From positions 1 through 35,060 of the forward strand of contig NZ_BARE01000047.1 in assembly GCF_000367345.1 (NCBI RefSeq): a DNA stretch of 35,060 nucleotides, given 5' to 3'. The translations under genes were made by a program, and so were the position numbers. The notes beneath the pieces are model-generated. The model was not told the DNA's origin, did no database searches, and saw only the letters and a program-made list of their open reading frames with translations. Position 1 is the stretch's first letter. The number at the start of each line of letters is the position of its first letter. Below are positions 23,499 through 31,919 of this stretch, piece after piece. This DNA is from Sphingobium xenophagum NBRC 107872. Its GTDB lineage: Bacteria; Pseudomonadota; Alphaproteobacteria; Sphingomonadales; Sphingomonadaceae.

Positions 23499-23761
23499 GC
23501 CCCCTCCCCCCTCTCCAAGGATTCGTCCGCGCGGATCTTGGCCCGGAAGTAGAACAGGCCATGGATCGGCGCGGCGAGACACAGCGCGGCCGCGACGAGC
23601 GCACCTTTCGGGCCAAGCAGCGCGAGGAGCGCTTGCAGTCCGAGCACCGCGCCCGCGAGGCTGGCGCAGAGCGCCATCCAGACAAGCCGCATGATCCTGA
23701 GCCCGCGCGTCTCGGGCGCAGCCCCTGGGGTCAGCACGGCGATGAGCAGAGGGTGCTTCAT
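23495..23761 (-). CDS. Small membrane protein between traW and traU
   Basis: 88 residues with overlaps of 4 bases (ATGA) at both ends, to traW upstream and traU downstream, which supports real translation. Two or three hydrophobic segments (residues about 24-48 and 52-72, including LVAAALCLAAPIHGLFYF), followed by a charged tail. No match recognised in the F operon, which has no small membrane gene here. Probably an inner-membrane accessory of the secretion system. Confidence 0.78.
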   Translation of the reverse strand: MKHPLLIAVLTPGAAPETRGLRIMRLVWMALCASLAGAVLGLQALLALLGPKGALVAAALCLAAPIHGLFYFRAKIRADESLERGEGA

Positions 23762-24432
23762 GTCGCTGGCCCTCCCCTGGGACCTGGCGCCGCTCGCACC
23801 AGCGGGATTTCGGCGACCTTGAGAGCATCGCCGGACTGGCTCACCACAGCGGGCGTATGGCGGATGCCGAAGCGGGCGACGAGCATGCCGCCCTGGTCGA
23901 AATAGAGCCGGCGCTGGCGGGGCTTCATCTCATCGAAGGGCGAGCCCGAGACAAAGACAATCTTGGCCTTGAGATCGCTCCAGCTGCGCAACGCCCAGTC
24001 TACTTCGGCGGCATTGTTTCCGTCGACGAACACCAGGTCCTGGCGCAGCTGCACCAAACCCAGCGGATTGACCTTGGTGCCGCGCGCGGCGATCAGGTTG
24101 CCGTTGGTGTCATGAATGTCGTCTTCGGTGACCACCGAGGGATCGAACAGCCATTCGCGCCGCACTGTCGCTGCCGAGAGCCCTTCGACCGGTTTGGGCC
24201 GCCGCACGCTGGCTACCGCCTGGTTTTGCATCTGGCGCTGGAGCGCCGCGATCCCGCCCGAGGCCTCGAGCGCGCGCAGCTTAGCCTCGATCGTGGTCAG
24301 AAGATCGGTCTCGATGATCGGAAAGGTATCGCCCATCTGACCGTGGTCGGCTGCTTGCAAATGTGCGGCGATCGGCCATCCGGTCATGGCAGCAAGGCAG
24401 GCGCCGAGGGCGAAGAGGCGGGCCCTGGTCAC
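23758..24432 (-). CDS. traW: TraW, pilus assembly protein
   Basis: 224 residues starting with GTG 24432, which overlaps the peptidase stop (GTGA). Signal peptide ends about residue 27. The domain signatures are WLFDPSVVTEDDIHDTNGN and GTKVNPL (residues about 95-122), then LVFVDGNNAAEVDWAL and KIVFVSGSPFDEM, matching TraW; the FGIRHTPAVVSQ near the end is also typical. It is periplasmic and works with TrbC and TraU. Confidence 0.94.
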   Translation of the reverse strand: MTRARLFALGACLAAMTGWPIAAHLQAADHGQMGDTFPIIETDLLTTIEAKLRALEASGGIAALQRQMQNQAVASVRRPKPVEGLSAATVRREWLFDPSVVTEDDIHDTNGNLIAARGTKVNPLGLVQLRQDLVFVDGNNAAEVDWALRSWSDLKAKIVFVSGSPFDEMKPRQRRLYFDQGGMLVARFGIRHTPAVVSQSGDALKVAEIPLVRAAPGPRGGPAT

Positions 24433-24917
24433 AGGATCGCGTCCCCGGTGCCGATGATGCGGGCCCAGCAGACAAAACCGATGTCGGCATAACGGCTGTC
24501 GAGACCGTCACTATGCGCCGTGCCAAGGTAGTAGCAGTGTTCCGGGATTCGCCCGGTGGGGCCCGGGACGAGCACCTCGCCGCGCCTGGTACGGGGTTTG
24601 AGCCGGGCAACTTCCGCCCCGTTGATCAAGACCGCATTGCCCTCGCGGGTGACGAGATCGCCGGGCATGCCGTAAACCCGCTTGGCGAACGGCGGCGATT
24701 TCTGCCCGAAATGCGCGGTGATGATCGGGGTCACCGGCGGCGTGAACACGACAAAATCGCCCCGCTGAGGTCGGCGGTGCTTGTCGATGAAGAACGCCCA
24801 GTTGGGCAGCGATTCGGTGGTATTGATCAGGATTGCGTGCTCGTCCCGCCACGCGGCCAGCGCCGAGCTGCCCGCCAGCAGGCAGGCTAGCCCGCCAATA
24901 GCGAGCCAGCGGTGCAT
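24429..24917 (-). CDS. traF: Conjugative signal peptidase (S26 family, TraF of RP4 type)
   Basis: 162 residues from the ATG at 24917; a GTG at 24947 would add 10 residues. One N-terminal membrane segment (residues 4-22) is followed by an S26 peptidase domain: catalytic serine S36 in NTTESLPNWAFF, lysine K79 in FAKRVYGMPGD, and GDFVVFTPP. In RP4, TraF is the maturation peptidase that cyclises the pilin; homologues also occur in F-like systems of alphaproteobacteria. A likely substrate is the propilin TraA encoded at the other end of the operon, although F itself uses LepB. It shares only its name with the thioredoxin-like TraF at 18345-19166. Confidence 0.9.
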   Translation of the reverse strand: MHRWLAIGGLACLLAGSSALAAWRDEHAILINTTESLPNWAFFIDKHRRPQRGDFVVFTPPVTPIITAHFGQKSPPFAKRVYGMPGDLVTREGNAVLINGAEVARLKPRTRRGEVLVPGPTGRIPEHCYYLGTAHSDGLDSRYADIGFVCWARIIGTGDAIL

Positions 24918-24930
24918 TGGCCGCCTGAGC

Positions 24931-25533
24931 TCAGTAACCGGGGCCACGGCCCTGCCCCCCTGCCTGCGCGGCTTGCGGCGCTGCTGGCCCCGCCATCGCC
25001 GAGCGCATCGCGCCCATCACATCGTTCACAGCCTGGTTGGGATTGGGTGCGGCCGGCTGCGGCATGCGGACCTTGGTGTAGACTTCTTTGCGCAGGCTCG
25101 CGGTGATGTCGGGAACATTGCCGGCGAGCACCGCCTCACCGACCAGCACGATCTGGCCTCGCTGCCCACGCGCCTCGAGGTTGCGCTGGATTTCGGCCAT
25201 GAAAGCCCGGGTCTCGGCGGTGACCTGCTCGGGCGGCGTTGCCGAGCGTGCCTGGGCCTGGACATATTCGCCGACTATGCCTGAGAGCTGGACCCGCGTG
25301 ATTGGCGGTATCGCCTCATCGGCCAGCAGGTTCTTGGTGACCCAGGCGCCCCAGAGGCCGGCGGCAACGAGGCCGCCAACCAGCGCCACCGGCATCCAGC
25401 CCATCCTGCGCGGCGGCGCGGTAGGGCTGACATCGGCTTGACCTGCGGGGGTCTGCAGCCCAGACTTGTCCTCGAACAGGGGGCCGTCGCCGGCCGCTGC
25501 CGCATCACCGGATGCGAGCCTATTCCTGGCCAT
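24931..25533 (-). CDS. trbI: TrbI, F-type
   Basis: 200 residues. Proline/glycine-rich cytoplasmic N-terminus, one membrane segment at residues 45-63 (WMPVALVGGLVAAGLWGAWV), then the TrbI_Ftype domain in the periplasm: ITRVQLSGIVGEYVQAQA and GQIVLVGEAVLAGNVPDIT. In F, TrbI affects pilus outgrowth and retraction. The C-terminal 40 residues are A/P/Q/G-rich. The start overlaps the end of the 117-aa gene by 14 bases. Confidence 0.9.
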   Translation of the reverse strand: MARNRLASGDAAAAGDGPLFEDKSGLQTPAGQADVSPTAPPRRMGWMPVALVGGLVAAGLWGAWVTKNLLADEAIPPITRVQLSGIVGEYVQAQARSATPPEQVTAETRAFMAEIQRNLEARGQRGQIVLVGEAVLAGNVPDITASLRKEVYTKVRMPQPAAPNPNQAVNDVMGAMRSAMAGPAAPQAAQAGGQGRGPGY

Positions 25534-25873
25534 CGGCCTTCTCCTTTATCTGGTTCACAAGATCGGTGAGCGCGCGGCGACGGAAAAAGCCCACGACGAC
25601 AAACAGCCCTGCGCTCCACGCCCAGAACAGTGCGCGGAACCCATCCTGGCGTTCGGCCCCGGCCGCGACGTAGCGCGCGGCCAGGTTGCTGAGATGAAGC
25701 ATGGTGCCCGCGAAAGTGAACTGGCCGAGCACCGCGAAGAATGCCGCCCAGAGGCCGATCACACAGGCCGCAGTGACGGTCAGCCATCCCGAAAGGCGCA
25801 GTGCGGCATAGCAGGCGTCCTGGAACCTGCTCGGGGCTGGCCTTGGCAGGCGGCGAGGCGCGCTCATGCTCAT
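25520..25873 (-). CDS. Membrane protein between traC and trbI
   Basis: 117 residues, ATG 25873 overlapping the traC stop (ATGA); an ATG six bases later is an alternative. Two hydrophobic segments at about residues 31-52 (LTVTAACVIGLWAAFFAVLG) and 80-97 (ALFWAWSAGLFVVVGFF), with the C-terminus charged. No family recognised. The overlaps on both sides and the place in the operon indicate an inner-membrane component specific to this branch of F-type systems. Confidence 0.8.
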   Translation of the reverse strand: MSMSAPRRLPRPAPSRFQDACYAALRLSGWLTVTAACVIGLWAAFFAVLGQFTFAGTMLHLSNLAARYVAAGAERQDGFRALFWAWSAGLFVVVGFFRRRALTDLVNQIKEKADGQE

Positions 25874-28476
25874 TCGGCGGCTGCCATGAATTCGCCCTCA
25901 TGAAAATCGGGCGCACCGGGCGCGGGCGGCACAAAATCGGGAAAGGCGACGCGCTCGATCGCGTCGGGCAGCGCCATGCCGCCCTTCACCAGTTCTTCGA
26001 TCTTCGAGAACACGCGCGGGCTCGAGGAATAGAGCGTCGCCGAATAGGGATCGAGCACCAGGCGTCCGACCGCGAGCGTCTCTGGCCCCTTGATCAGCAC
26101 GTCGGAGTATTCGGTGCCGCTCCGCTTCAGCGAACGCAGCAGGGTTTCGGTATAACGGTCCATCTCGAAGCGCTGGTGCTTGGCAAGGTCGCTCACCGTC
26201 TCTTCCTTCTGCTGGAGCACGACTGACCAGTCGGAATTCTCGAGCGCGGCGAGCGAACCTTCGGACTTGTAGAAGTCATTGAGCGACTGCGTCGCGGTGA
26301 TGAGCGAACCGCCATATTTGCGGCAGGTGCGCGCATAGGTCTCGATCGCCTGGCCCATCTGTCCGCCGCCCAGGAGCTGCCAGGCCTCGTCGATCATCGT
26401 CAGCTTGGGCACCGAGCGGTCGAGATCGCGCATGACCCGCAGGGTGAGAAACATGAGTGCGGTGAGCGCGACCGAGCGCAGTTCGGGCTTGGACGACAGG
26501 TCCGACAGCTCGAACACCGTGAGTCCGGCGGAAAGGTCGATCGAGCAGGCGCCTTCGAAGAAGCGACCGTAAGTCCCGCCAGTAAGGAACGGCGCCATGG
26601 CATCGGCAAGATCGCCGGCGAACGGCGAGGAGAGGCCGCGCAAGGCGGCCGCGACATCGTCAATCGTCCCTTCACGCTGTTTGGTGCGCCAGACCGCGCT
26701 CACCGCGGAATCGATGAGGCCGCGCTCGGTATCAGACAGGCGATCCTGCTGGCGGGCCATCTGGCCGACAATGGCTTTGAGCATCGCGAGGCATTCGACT
26801 TCGTAGTCCTCGCCGTCCTCGTCGCTGGTCAGTGCGGTGACATCGATCATGTCGAAGGGATTGAGCGAGAAGCCCGAAGAGAGCTTGAACTCGACAAAGG
26901 CCCCGCCGAAGGCCTTGGCCATATGTTCGAACGAGCGTCCGTCGTCGATAACGATGACCTTGGCGCCTGCCCCCGACATTGCCGCGCAGACATCCTGCAG
27001 GAACACCGACTTGCCCGACCCCGACTTGCCGAAAACCGCGACATTGTGGTTGCCGGCCGCGTTCTGGAACGGTGACCAGAAGAAGGGCTGGCCGCGCCTG
27101 CCGATGAGCAGCACATGCGGGATAAGCCCGCCCATATGCTCGCCCTGGAGCGGCGCGATCGAGGCGGCGGTAGTCGTCAGCATGGTCTTGAAGCGCTTCA
27201 TGCGCCGCAGGTCCGCCGAAAGGCCGTTGGGAAACGAAAGCGGCATGGCCGCGAGCAATCCCATGACCTGCAGATAGCGCTCGTCGATGAGGTCCCACCC
27301 GGCCCCCTTGTAGACCGACTTCACCATGCGCTCGTTGATGTCGCCCTTGCCGAGCGGCGAGAGTGCGCCGACGCCGTAGTAGGCCTGGCACAGCTTGCGG
27401 CCCTGGCGGATCTGTCCTTGAACGTACTGCCATTCGTCGCGCTGCTCGGAGAGCTGGGGGAGAAAACGCGCCGATCTGCTGTCGGCCAGGCTCGTCGTGC
27501 GCATGACCTTGAGCCCGGTGCGCGAGGCGACCGCTTCATCGTCCTGGAAGGACAGCCCGAGCACGGTCATGACGTTGCAGCCAAAGCGCAGCTTGTCGTT
27601 GACCATGTCGCCGATGATCTTCTGGACGTCCCACGGCGCCCATTGCTTGGGCAGGTGACGCACCGCGAAAAAGCGCCAGTCGAAGGTATCGGGGACGACC
27701 TCGCCGATCACCGGGGCGCCGTCGATCTCCTCGCCGGTGGGGCGGAAGCGCTCGGTCTTGAGTACGATCCGGTCGGGCGTGACCTGGGTTTCGAGGTCGC
27801 GGCGGATGCACTGCACGTTGATCGGATCGAGCTCGGAATAGTGTTCGGGCCGATCGGCGTTGTCGACCGAAGGGCAGAGGAAATCGTCGAGGAAGGCGAT
27901 GAGCTCAACGGGCCCCATATCGCGCGCCGGGATCGAGAGCGCCTGGCAGGTGCCCATCAGGCTGTCGCGCACAGTCGAAAGCATGTCTGCGCCGATCGGG
28001 CTTCGCAGCGAAGCGCCCACGCTCAGGATCACCCGATGCGAGCGCACGAAGAAGGGCGCGTCCTTGGAGATCGACATCCACGCCCCGCGCCGCAGCCAGC
28101 GCGCGCGGTGCATTGCCGCGCGCCCATAGACGCCCTTGGCAACCACCCGCGGCATGACCCAGTCGGCGATGCGCTCCCCGATCGACGGGCTTTGCCAGTG
28201 GATCAGCTGGATCTCGCAGCCCGACGGCACGGCATCGGAGAGGAACTGCGTCAGGATCTCGCCGCTGCGCTCGTCCGCCCCCACCATCGGGGCGAACTCG
28301 AGGATGAAACCGACAGACTCGGTGTTGATGAACATGCGGCTCTTGGCGTCGAAGCTGCGGTATGGGAGCCAGTTCGACAGCATCGGTGCGCCGAGCAGCG
28401 GGCGCTGCGCCTCGGGATGCGCCGCGTCGCCGAAAATCAGGGTGAGAAAGCTGTCCCAGAAGCTGCGGGCGGCCAT
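25870..28476 (-). CDS. traC: TraC, secretion ATPase (VirB4 family)
   Basis: 868 residues, matching F TraC (875). The energising ATPase for pilus assembly at the inner-membrane face. The N-terminal half reads as TraC (MFINTESVGFILEFAPMVGA, residues about 48-67). Walker A is GKSGSGKS (483-490, K489) and Walker B is LTMIDEAWQLL (D696, E697), followed by the conserved YARTCRKYGGSLITATQSLN. The start at 28476 lies just after the traV stop (28484). It is the most confident landmark of the operon. Confidence 0.97.
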   Translation of the reverse strand: MAARSFWDSFLTLIFGDAAHPEAQRPLLGAPMLSNWLPYRSFDAKSRMFINTESVGFILEFAPMVGADERSGEILTQFLSDAVPSGCEIQLIHWQSPSIGERIADWVMPRVVAKGVYGRAAMHRARWLRRGAWMSISKDAPFFVRSHRVILSVGASLRSPIGADMLSTVRDSLMGTCQALSIPARDMGPVELIAFLDDFLCPSVDNADRPEHYSELDPINVQCIRRDLETQVTPDRIVLKTERFRPTGEEIDGAPVIGEVVPDTFDWRFFAVRHLPKQWAPWDVQKIIGDMVNDKLRFGCNVMTVLGLSFQDDEAVASRTGLKVMRTTSLADSRSARFLPQLSEQRDEWQYVQGQIRQGRKLCQAYYGVGALSPLGKGDINERMVKSVYKGAGWDLIDERYLQVMGLLAAMPLSFPNGLSADLRRMKRFKTMLTTTAASIAPLQGEHMGGLIPHVLLIGRRGQPFFWSPFQNAAGNHNVAVFGKSGSGKSVFLQDVCAAMSGAGAKVIVIDDGRSFEHMAKAFGGAFVEFKLSSGFSLNPFDMIDVTALTSDEDGEDYEVECLAMLKAIVGQMARQQDRLSDTERGLIDSAVSAVWRTKQREGTIDDVAAALRGLSSPFAGDLADAMAPFLTGGTYGRFFEGACSIDLSAGLTVFELSDLSSKPELRSVALTALMFLTLRVMRDLDRSVPKLTMIDEAWQLLGGGQMGQAIETYARTCRKYGGSLITATQSLNDFYKSEGSLAALENSDWSVVLQQKEETVSDLAKHQRFEMDRYTETLLRSLKRSGTEYSDVLIKGPETLAVGRLVLDPYSATLYSSSPRVFSKIEELVKGGMALPDAIERVAFPDFVPPAPGAPDFHEGEFMAAAE

Positions 28477-28483
28477 GACGGGC

Positions 28484-29671
28484 CTACTCCTCGATCTTGC
28501 CGGAAAAACCGGCGGGCGGGTTGGCGACCTTGGGGGCAGGCGGGACCTGGCTTTGTGCCGCGCCTTGTGCCGCAGGTTGCGAGGCGGCCGGTTCTGCCGA
28601 CCTTTCTAGTGGCGGCGATTGAACCGTGCCGACGCTGCCCGACGCCTTGGGGACCCGCGCAAGCTGCGCCTGGACTTCGGACTTGATGGCATCGACCGGC
28701 GACGCTGCGCGTCGCTCGGTGCCCCTTGCCCGGGCTTCGGCAACGAGCCTCGGGTCGGGCGGCCCGCCTTGTACCTGCGAGGCGACCAGAGCCTGGGTGG
28801 GGGCGTCCCTGAACTCCTGAGCGGTGTCATTCATCCCCGGCATTGGCGCAGTCATGGTGCCGGCCAGCGATGCAGGGATCGCAGCTGCGGCATCGCCGCG
28901 GCCCGCGAGCTGATCACCCGCATTGGGCTCGCCCGAGGACAACTGCATCCAGCCTCCCTGGTCGGCGACGGTATGGACAATGCGCGGTTCGTGCAGGTTG
29001 CCCGCACCATCGACAAAGGCGGGGAACACAACTTTCAGGACCCGGCGCTCGCGGTGGACGAGGCCTTCGCTGGCGGCCGCCAAGCGTCCGCGTCCGGCAG
29101 GTGCGAGGGCTGCGACTGAGGCTGGCCTCCGCGCCGATGGCTGAAAGTAAGGCCCGGCCGGACTCATTGGCCGTGCGTTCTGGATAACGGAAAGCGCCTG
29201 GTCATCGATCACGGTCGAGGGCGCGCAGGTGCCGCCCGGCGCATTGCACGAAAAACTGCCCTTGATGTTGCTGCCCAGGAAGGTGGTGCAGGCCGCCATC
29301 TGCGTCGCGGCAAGGCCAAGAACGGCGGCGCCCGCGACTTTCGAGCGCGGCGAAGCCTTGCGCCGGGCCGCCAGCGCGCCGAGCTTTCCGGCAAGCCGCC
29401 AGAAGGCGTGGGCAGCCTCGAGTGACATCGAAAGCGCCGACAGGCTCGCAAAGCCAGAGGATCGGCGCCAGGCACGCCGGCGCAAGTGACCGAGTTCCTG
29501 GGGCGCGAGGTCCCTGCCAGTGGCAGGGCTAAAGGCGGCGCGGATATCGGTCCACAGGGCGGTGGCTTCTGCGAGGCTCAGCCGCACATCGGGGATCGTC
29601 ACTTGCCCGCGCGAGCGACGTCTGGCGGCGCGCTGGAATCCCGCAAACTGCAGCGCCGACAGCGAGGTCAC
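28484..29671 (-). CDS. traV: TraV outer-membrane lipoprotein with long N-terminal extension
   Basis: 395 codons if translation starts at the GTG at 29671, which overlaps the dsbC stop (GTGA). The TraV part starts at about residue 110: a basic stretch, the hydrophobic VAGAAVLGLAATQMAAC and lipobox cysteine C128, then TTFLGSNIKGSFSCNAPGGT, the conserved TraV head with its cysteines. TraV is the VirB7-like lipoprotein that anchors the TraB/TraK core to the outer membrane. The C-terminal half is A/P/Q-rich. About 105 residues before the signal sequence are unusual: a lipoprotein signal should be N-terminal. An in-frame ATG at 29428 (residue 82) would still leave 28 residues ahead of the hydrophobic core and has no obvious ribosome binding site. 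Confidence 0.85.
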   Translation of the reverse strand: MTSLSALQFAGFQRAARRRSRGQVTIPDVRLSLAEATALWTDIRAAFSPATGRDLAPQELGHLRRRAWRRSSGFASLSALSMSLEAAHAFWRLAGKLGALAARRKASPRSKVAGAAVLGLAATQMAACTTFLGSNIKGSFSCNAPGGTCAPSTVIDDQALSVIQNARPMSPAGPYFQPSARRPASVAALAPAGRGRLAAASEGLVHRERRVLKVVFPAFVDGAGNLHEPRIVHTVADQGGWMQLSSGEPNAGDQLAGRGDAAAAIPASLAGTMTAPMPGMNDTAQEFRDAPTQALVASQVQGGPPDPRLVAEARARGTERRAASPVDAIKSEVQAQLARVPKASGSVGTVQSPPLERSAEPAASQPAAQGAAQSQVPPAPKVANPPAGFSGKIEE

Positions 29672-30528
29672 GAGCGCGCTCCCTTGAGCCAGGTGATCAG
29701 GAATTCCTTCGGGCGGAACCCTTCGATCACTGCGCCGTCCGAGCGGACGATCACCGGGGTTCCGGCAATGCCGTTCTCGCGCGCGAAGCGTTCGTTGGCA
29801 TCGAGCGGCGAGGTGTCGCAGGCGCGGGTGTCGGCGATCGGCTCACCCGCATAGGCAGCCTTGACCGCGCGGAGGCGGTCGCGCGCGCAGAACACCTGGT
29901 TGGCGAGATCACGACTGCCGAGCACCGAGATCGGCCGCTCGATCACCCGCACGTTGAGGCTCTCGAGCACGCCTGAAAGCGCGCGGCAGTAGCCGCAGCG
30001 AAAGTCGCTGAAGACGGTGACGGTCTGACCCGATGGATTTCCCCAGACGATGCCGCCGGCCTCGGGCAGTGCGGCCAGGGACATCGTCCGGGGGGCCGCC
30101 TGCGCGGCAGCTGTGTTCACACCGCGCCTTGGCGCTTCGACAGCTTCGGCCTCACGCCGGCTGCCTGCTGCACCGCCCACCAGCAGATCGGGATTGACCT
30201 CGAGCAGGCGCACAGCGGTCAGGTCCTGGCGGGTCTGCATGTCGTAGACCCGCCCGATCATCAGGTAGCGTGCCGTCTTGTCGACGTAGAACAGCTGCGA
30301 GCCTGCGGTCACTTCACAGACCCCGTCGACCACCTGGCAGTTGACGCGGGAGACCTGCGTGCGCGGCAGGCGCTCCTTGAGCAGGGCTGCGACTGACGTA
30401 TCCTGCGGCGATGGCCCGGCGGGAGCGCGCTCGCTTGCTTGCGCCCAGACCAGCGATGCCCCGCTGCCCAACGTCACGGCGGCAAGCGCCCAGCCTATTT
30501 GGCGCAGATGTCCTCGTTCAAGCTTCAT
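29668..30528 (-). CDS. dsbC: DsbC-family thiol-disulfide isomerase
   Basis: 286 residues from the ATG at 30528, which follows GAGGAGTAAACGC; a GTG five codons upstream overlaps the traB stop but is less likely. Signal peptide ends near residue 29 (SLVWAQ). The N-terminal dimerisation-like region (residues 45-100, LFYVDKTARYLMIGRVYD) precedes a thioredoxin domain with FRCGYC (C178, C181) and GIAGTPVIV (cis-proline). A periplasmic disulfide isomerase in the operon fits the demand from cysteine-rich TraN, TraU and TraH. Confidence 0.93.
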   Translation of the reverse strand: MKLERGHLRQIGWALAAVTLGSGASLVWAQASERAPAGPSPQDTSVAALLKERLPRTQVSRVNCQVVDGVCEVTAGSQLFYVDKTARYLMIGRVYDMQTRQDLTAVRLLEVNPDLLVGGAAGSRREAEAVEAPRRGVNTAAAQAAPRTMSLAALPEAGGIVWGNPSGQTVTVFSDFRCGYCRALSGVLESLNVRVIERPISVLGSRDLANQVFCARDRLRAVKAAYAGEPIADTRACDTSPLDANERFARENGIAGTPVIVRSDGAVIEGFRPKEFLITWLKGARS

Positions 30529-30539
30529 GCGTTTACTCC

Positions 30540-31919
30540 TCACCCGCTGATGAACACGCCTTCGAGGAAGACGATTTCGACATCGATCCCGGTCGGCATC
30601 TCGATCACAGGCTGATACTGCTCGGCCCGCTCGATCAGGTACTTGGAGACCATGTCGGCCGAGGTCGCGACGCCCTCGCCGAGGCCGCCTTCGAGGATCT
30701 CGCCCGCCCCGAGTTTCGGGCGCTGGCCGTTGACCGAGACATTGGTGCCGGTCATCAGCGAACTGGTGTTGGCCGAAAACCCGCGCCCGAACCCGCCAGC
30801 GAGCCCGGCGAGAAACGCCTGGCCGACAAGCGCGCCTTCGCGGCTCACCACCCTGCCCCGCACCCCGGTCTTGCCGCCGAAGGCGATAAAGCCCTTGACG
30901 TCGGAGACCGCGTAGCGCCCGCCCGGCTGCGGGCAGGTCATGCGCTGGAGTTTGACGTAGACCTTTTCCGAGGAGAGGTCGGCGCGGGCCGCACCGTTGA
31001 CGAGGCAGCCGGCGATATTGGTCGTGAGCAGCCGCCCGTTTTCGTAGACAGAGCGCGCCGGTCCGGTAATCCGCAGCACGACCGGCAAGGGATCAGTCTG
31101 GCTCTCGACCCCCGCAATGGCATCGACCCCGACGATCACCTTGGCGACCGCGATCGAATTGGGCGGCAGATAATTTGCGCTGTCGGTAAAGACCGTATTG
31201 CCCTTGGGCACCGGTGTGCCGGTCCCACTCGCGCCTTCACTGAACGAAACCAGGCTCACTTCGCTGCCGCGCATCACTGGAAGGCCGGCTGCTGAGGCCG
31301 CCGCCTGTCCGGCGGGTGTCGTGGGCAGAGGTCCGCCAACCCGCGGTGCGCCGGCCACCTGGTAGCTTGGCGGGCTGGTGCGTCCGTAAAGCGCGTTCGG
31401 TCCAGCGCTCGCACCAACCGGCGATTGGCGCGCGGCATTCAGCGCTGCGCGCAGCTGTTCGTTTTCCGACTGGTAGGCCGACAATACGCGTTCGGTATCG
31501 GAGGAAATGGCCCCGCCCTGGCCTCCGCCAGCACCTTGTGCAGCTGCCAATTGCTGTTCGAGATGGTCGGCGCGCTCGGCCCGGGAGGCGAGTGCGCGCA
31601 TGTTGTTGTTCATCGACATCATCTGCGCTTCGGACTGCGCGCGCCACTCCTTCTCGGCCATGTTCTTGTTGACCAGTTCGTCGACCGAGACGCCTTCGGC
31701 GGCTTGCCTGACCTCGGCATCGCTCGCCTTGCCGCTATCGTCGAAGATATAGAGCGAGCCCGCTACCAGCGCTGCGGCGCCTGCTGAACCGAGCAGCAGC
31801 ATCTGCTTTTTCCGGGTCACCTCGTTGGCGGCGATGGCATCGCCGAGCGGCGAGGCATCGTCGCCCCCGCCAGCATCGAGCGCCTTGGGTACTTTGCGGA
31901 AAATCCTGCGCAGATCCAT
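30540..31919 (-). CDS. traB: TraB, core-complex protein (VirB10 family)
   Basis: 459 residues from the ATG at 31919 (GGAGG lies 6 bases before it), sharing one base with the traK stop. Cytoplasmic N-terminus, membrane segment at about residues 40-60 (MLLLGSAGAAALVAGSLYIF), coiled-coil and Q/A-rich linker (95-170), proline-rich part, then the VirB10-like beta-barrel domain from about residue 215 (GNTVFTDSANYLPPNSIAVA, GVDAIAG, LPVVLRITGPA). It spans both membranes and joins TraK and TraV in the core. Confidence 0.95.
   Translation of the reverse strand: MDLRRIFRKVPKALDAGGGDDASPLGDAIAANEVTRKKQMLLLGSAGAAALVAGSLYIFDDSGKASDAEVRQAAEGVSVDELVNKNMAEKEWRAQSEAQMMSMNNNMRALASRAERADHLEQQLAAAQGAGGGQGGAISSDTERVLSAYQSENEQLRAALNAARQSPVGASAGPNALYGRTSPPSYQVAGAPRVGGPLPTTPAGQAAASAAGLPVMRGSEVSLVSFSEGASGTGTPVPKGNTVFTDSANYLPPNSIAVAKVIVGVDAIAGVESQTDPLPVVLRITGPARSVYENGRLLTTNIAGCLVNGAARADLSSEKVYVKLQRMTCPQPGGRYAVSDVKGFIAFGGKTGVRGRVVSREGALVGQAFLAGLAGGFGRGFSANTSSLMTGTNVSVNGQRPKLGAGEILEGGLGEGVATSADMVSKYLIERAEQYQPVIEMPTGIDVEIVFLEGVFISG

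Noticed and set aside
27115..28686. 523-codon plus-strand frame antisense to traC
   Set aside because: Shadow of traC caused by high GC content; no recognisable domain.
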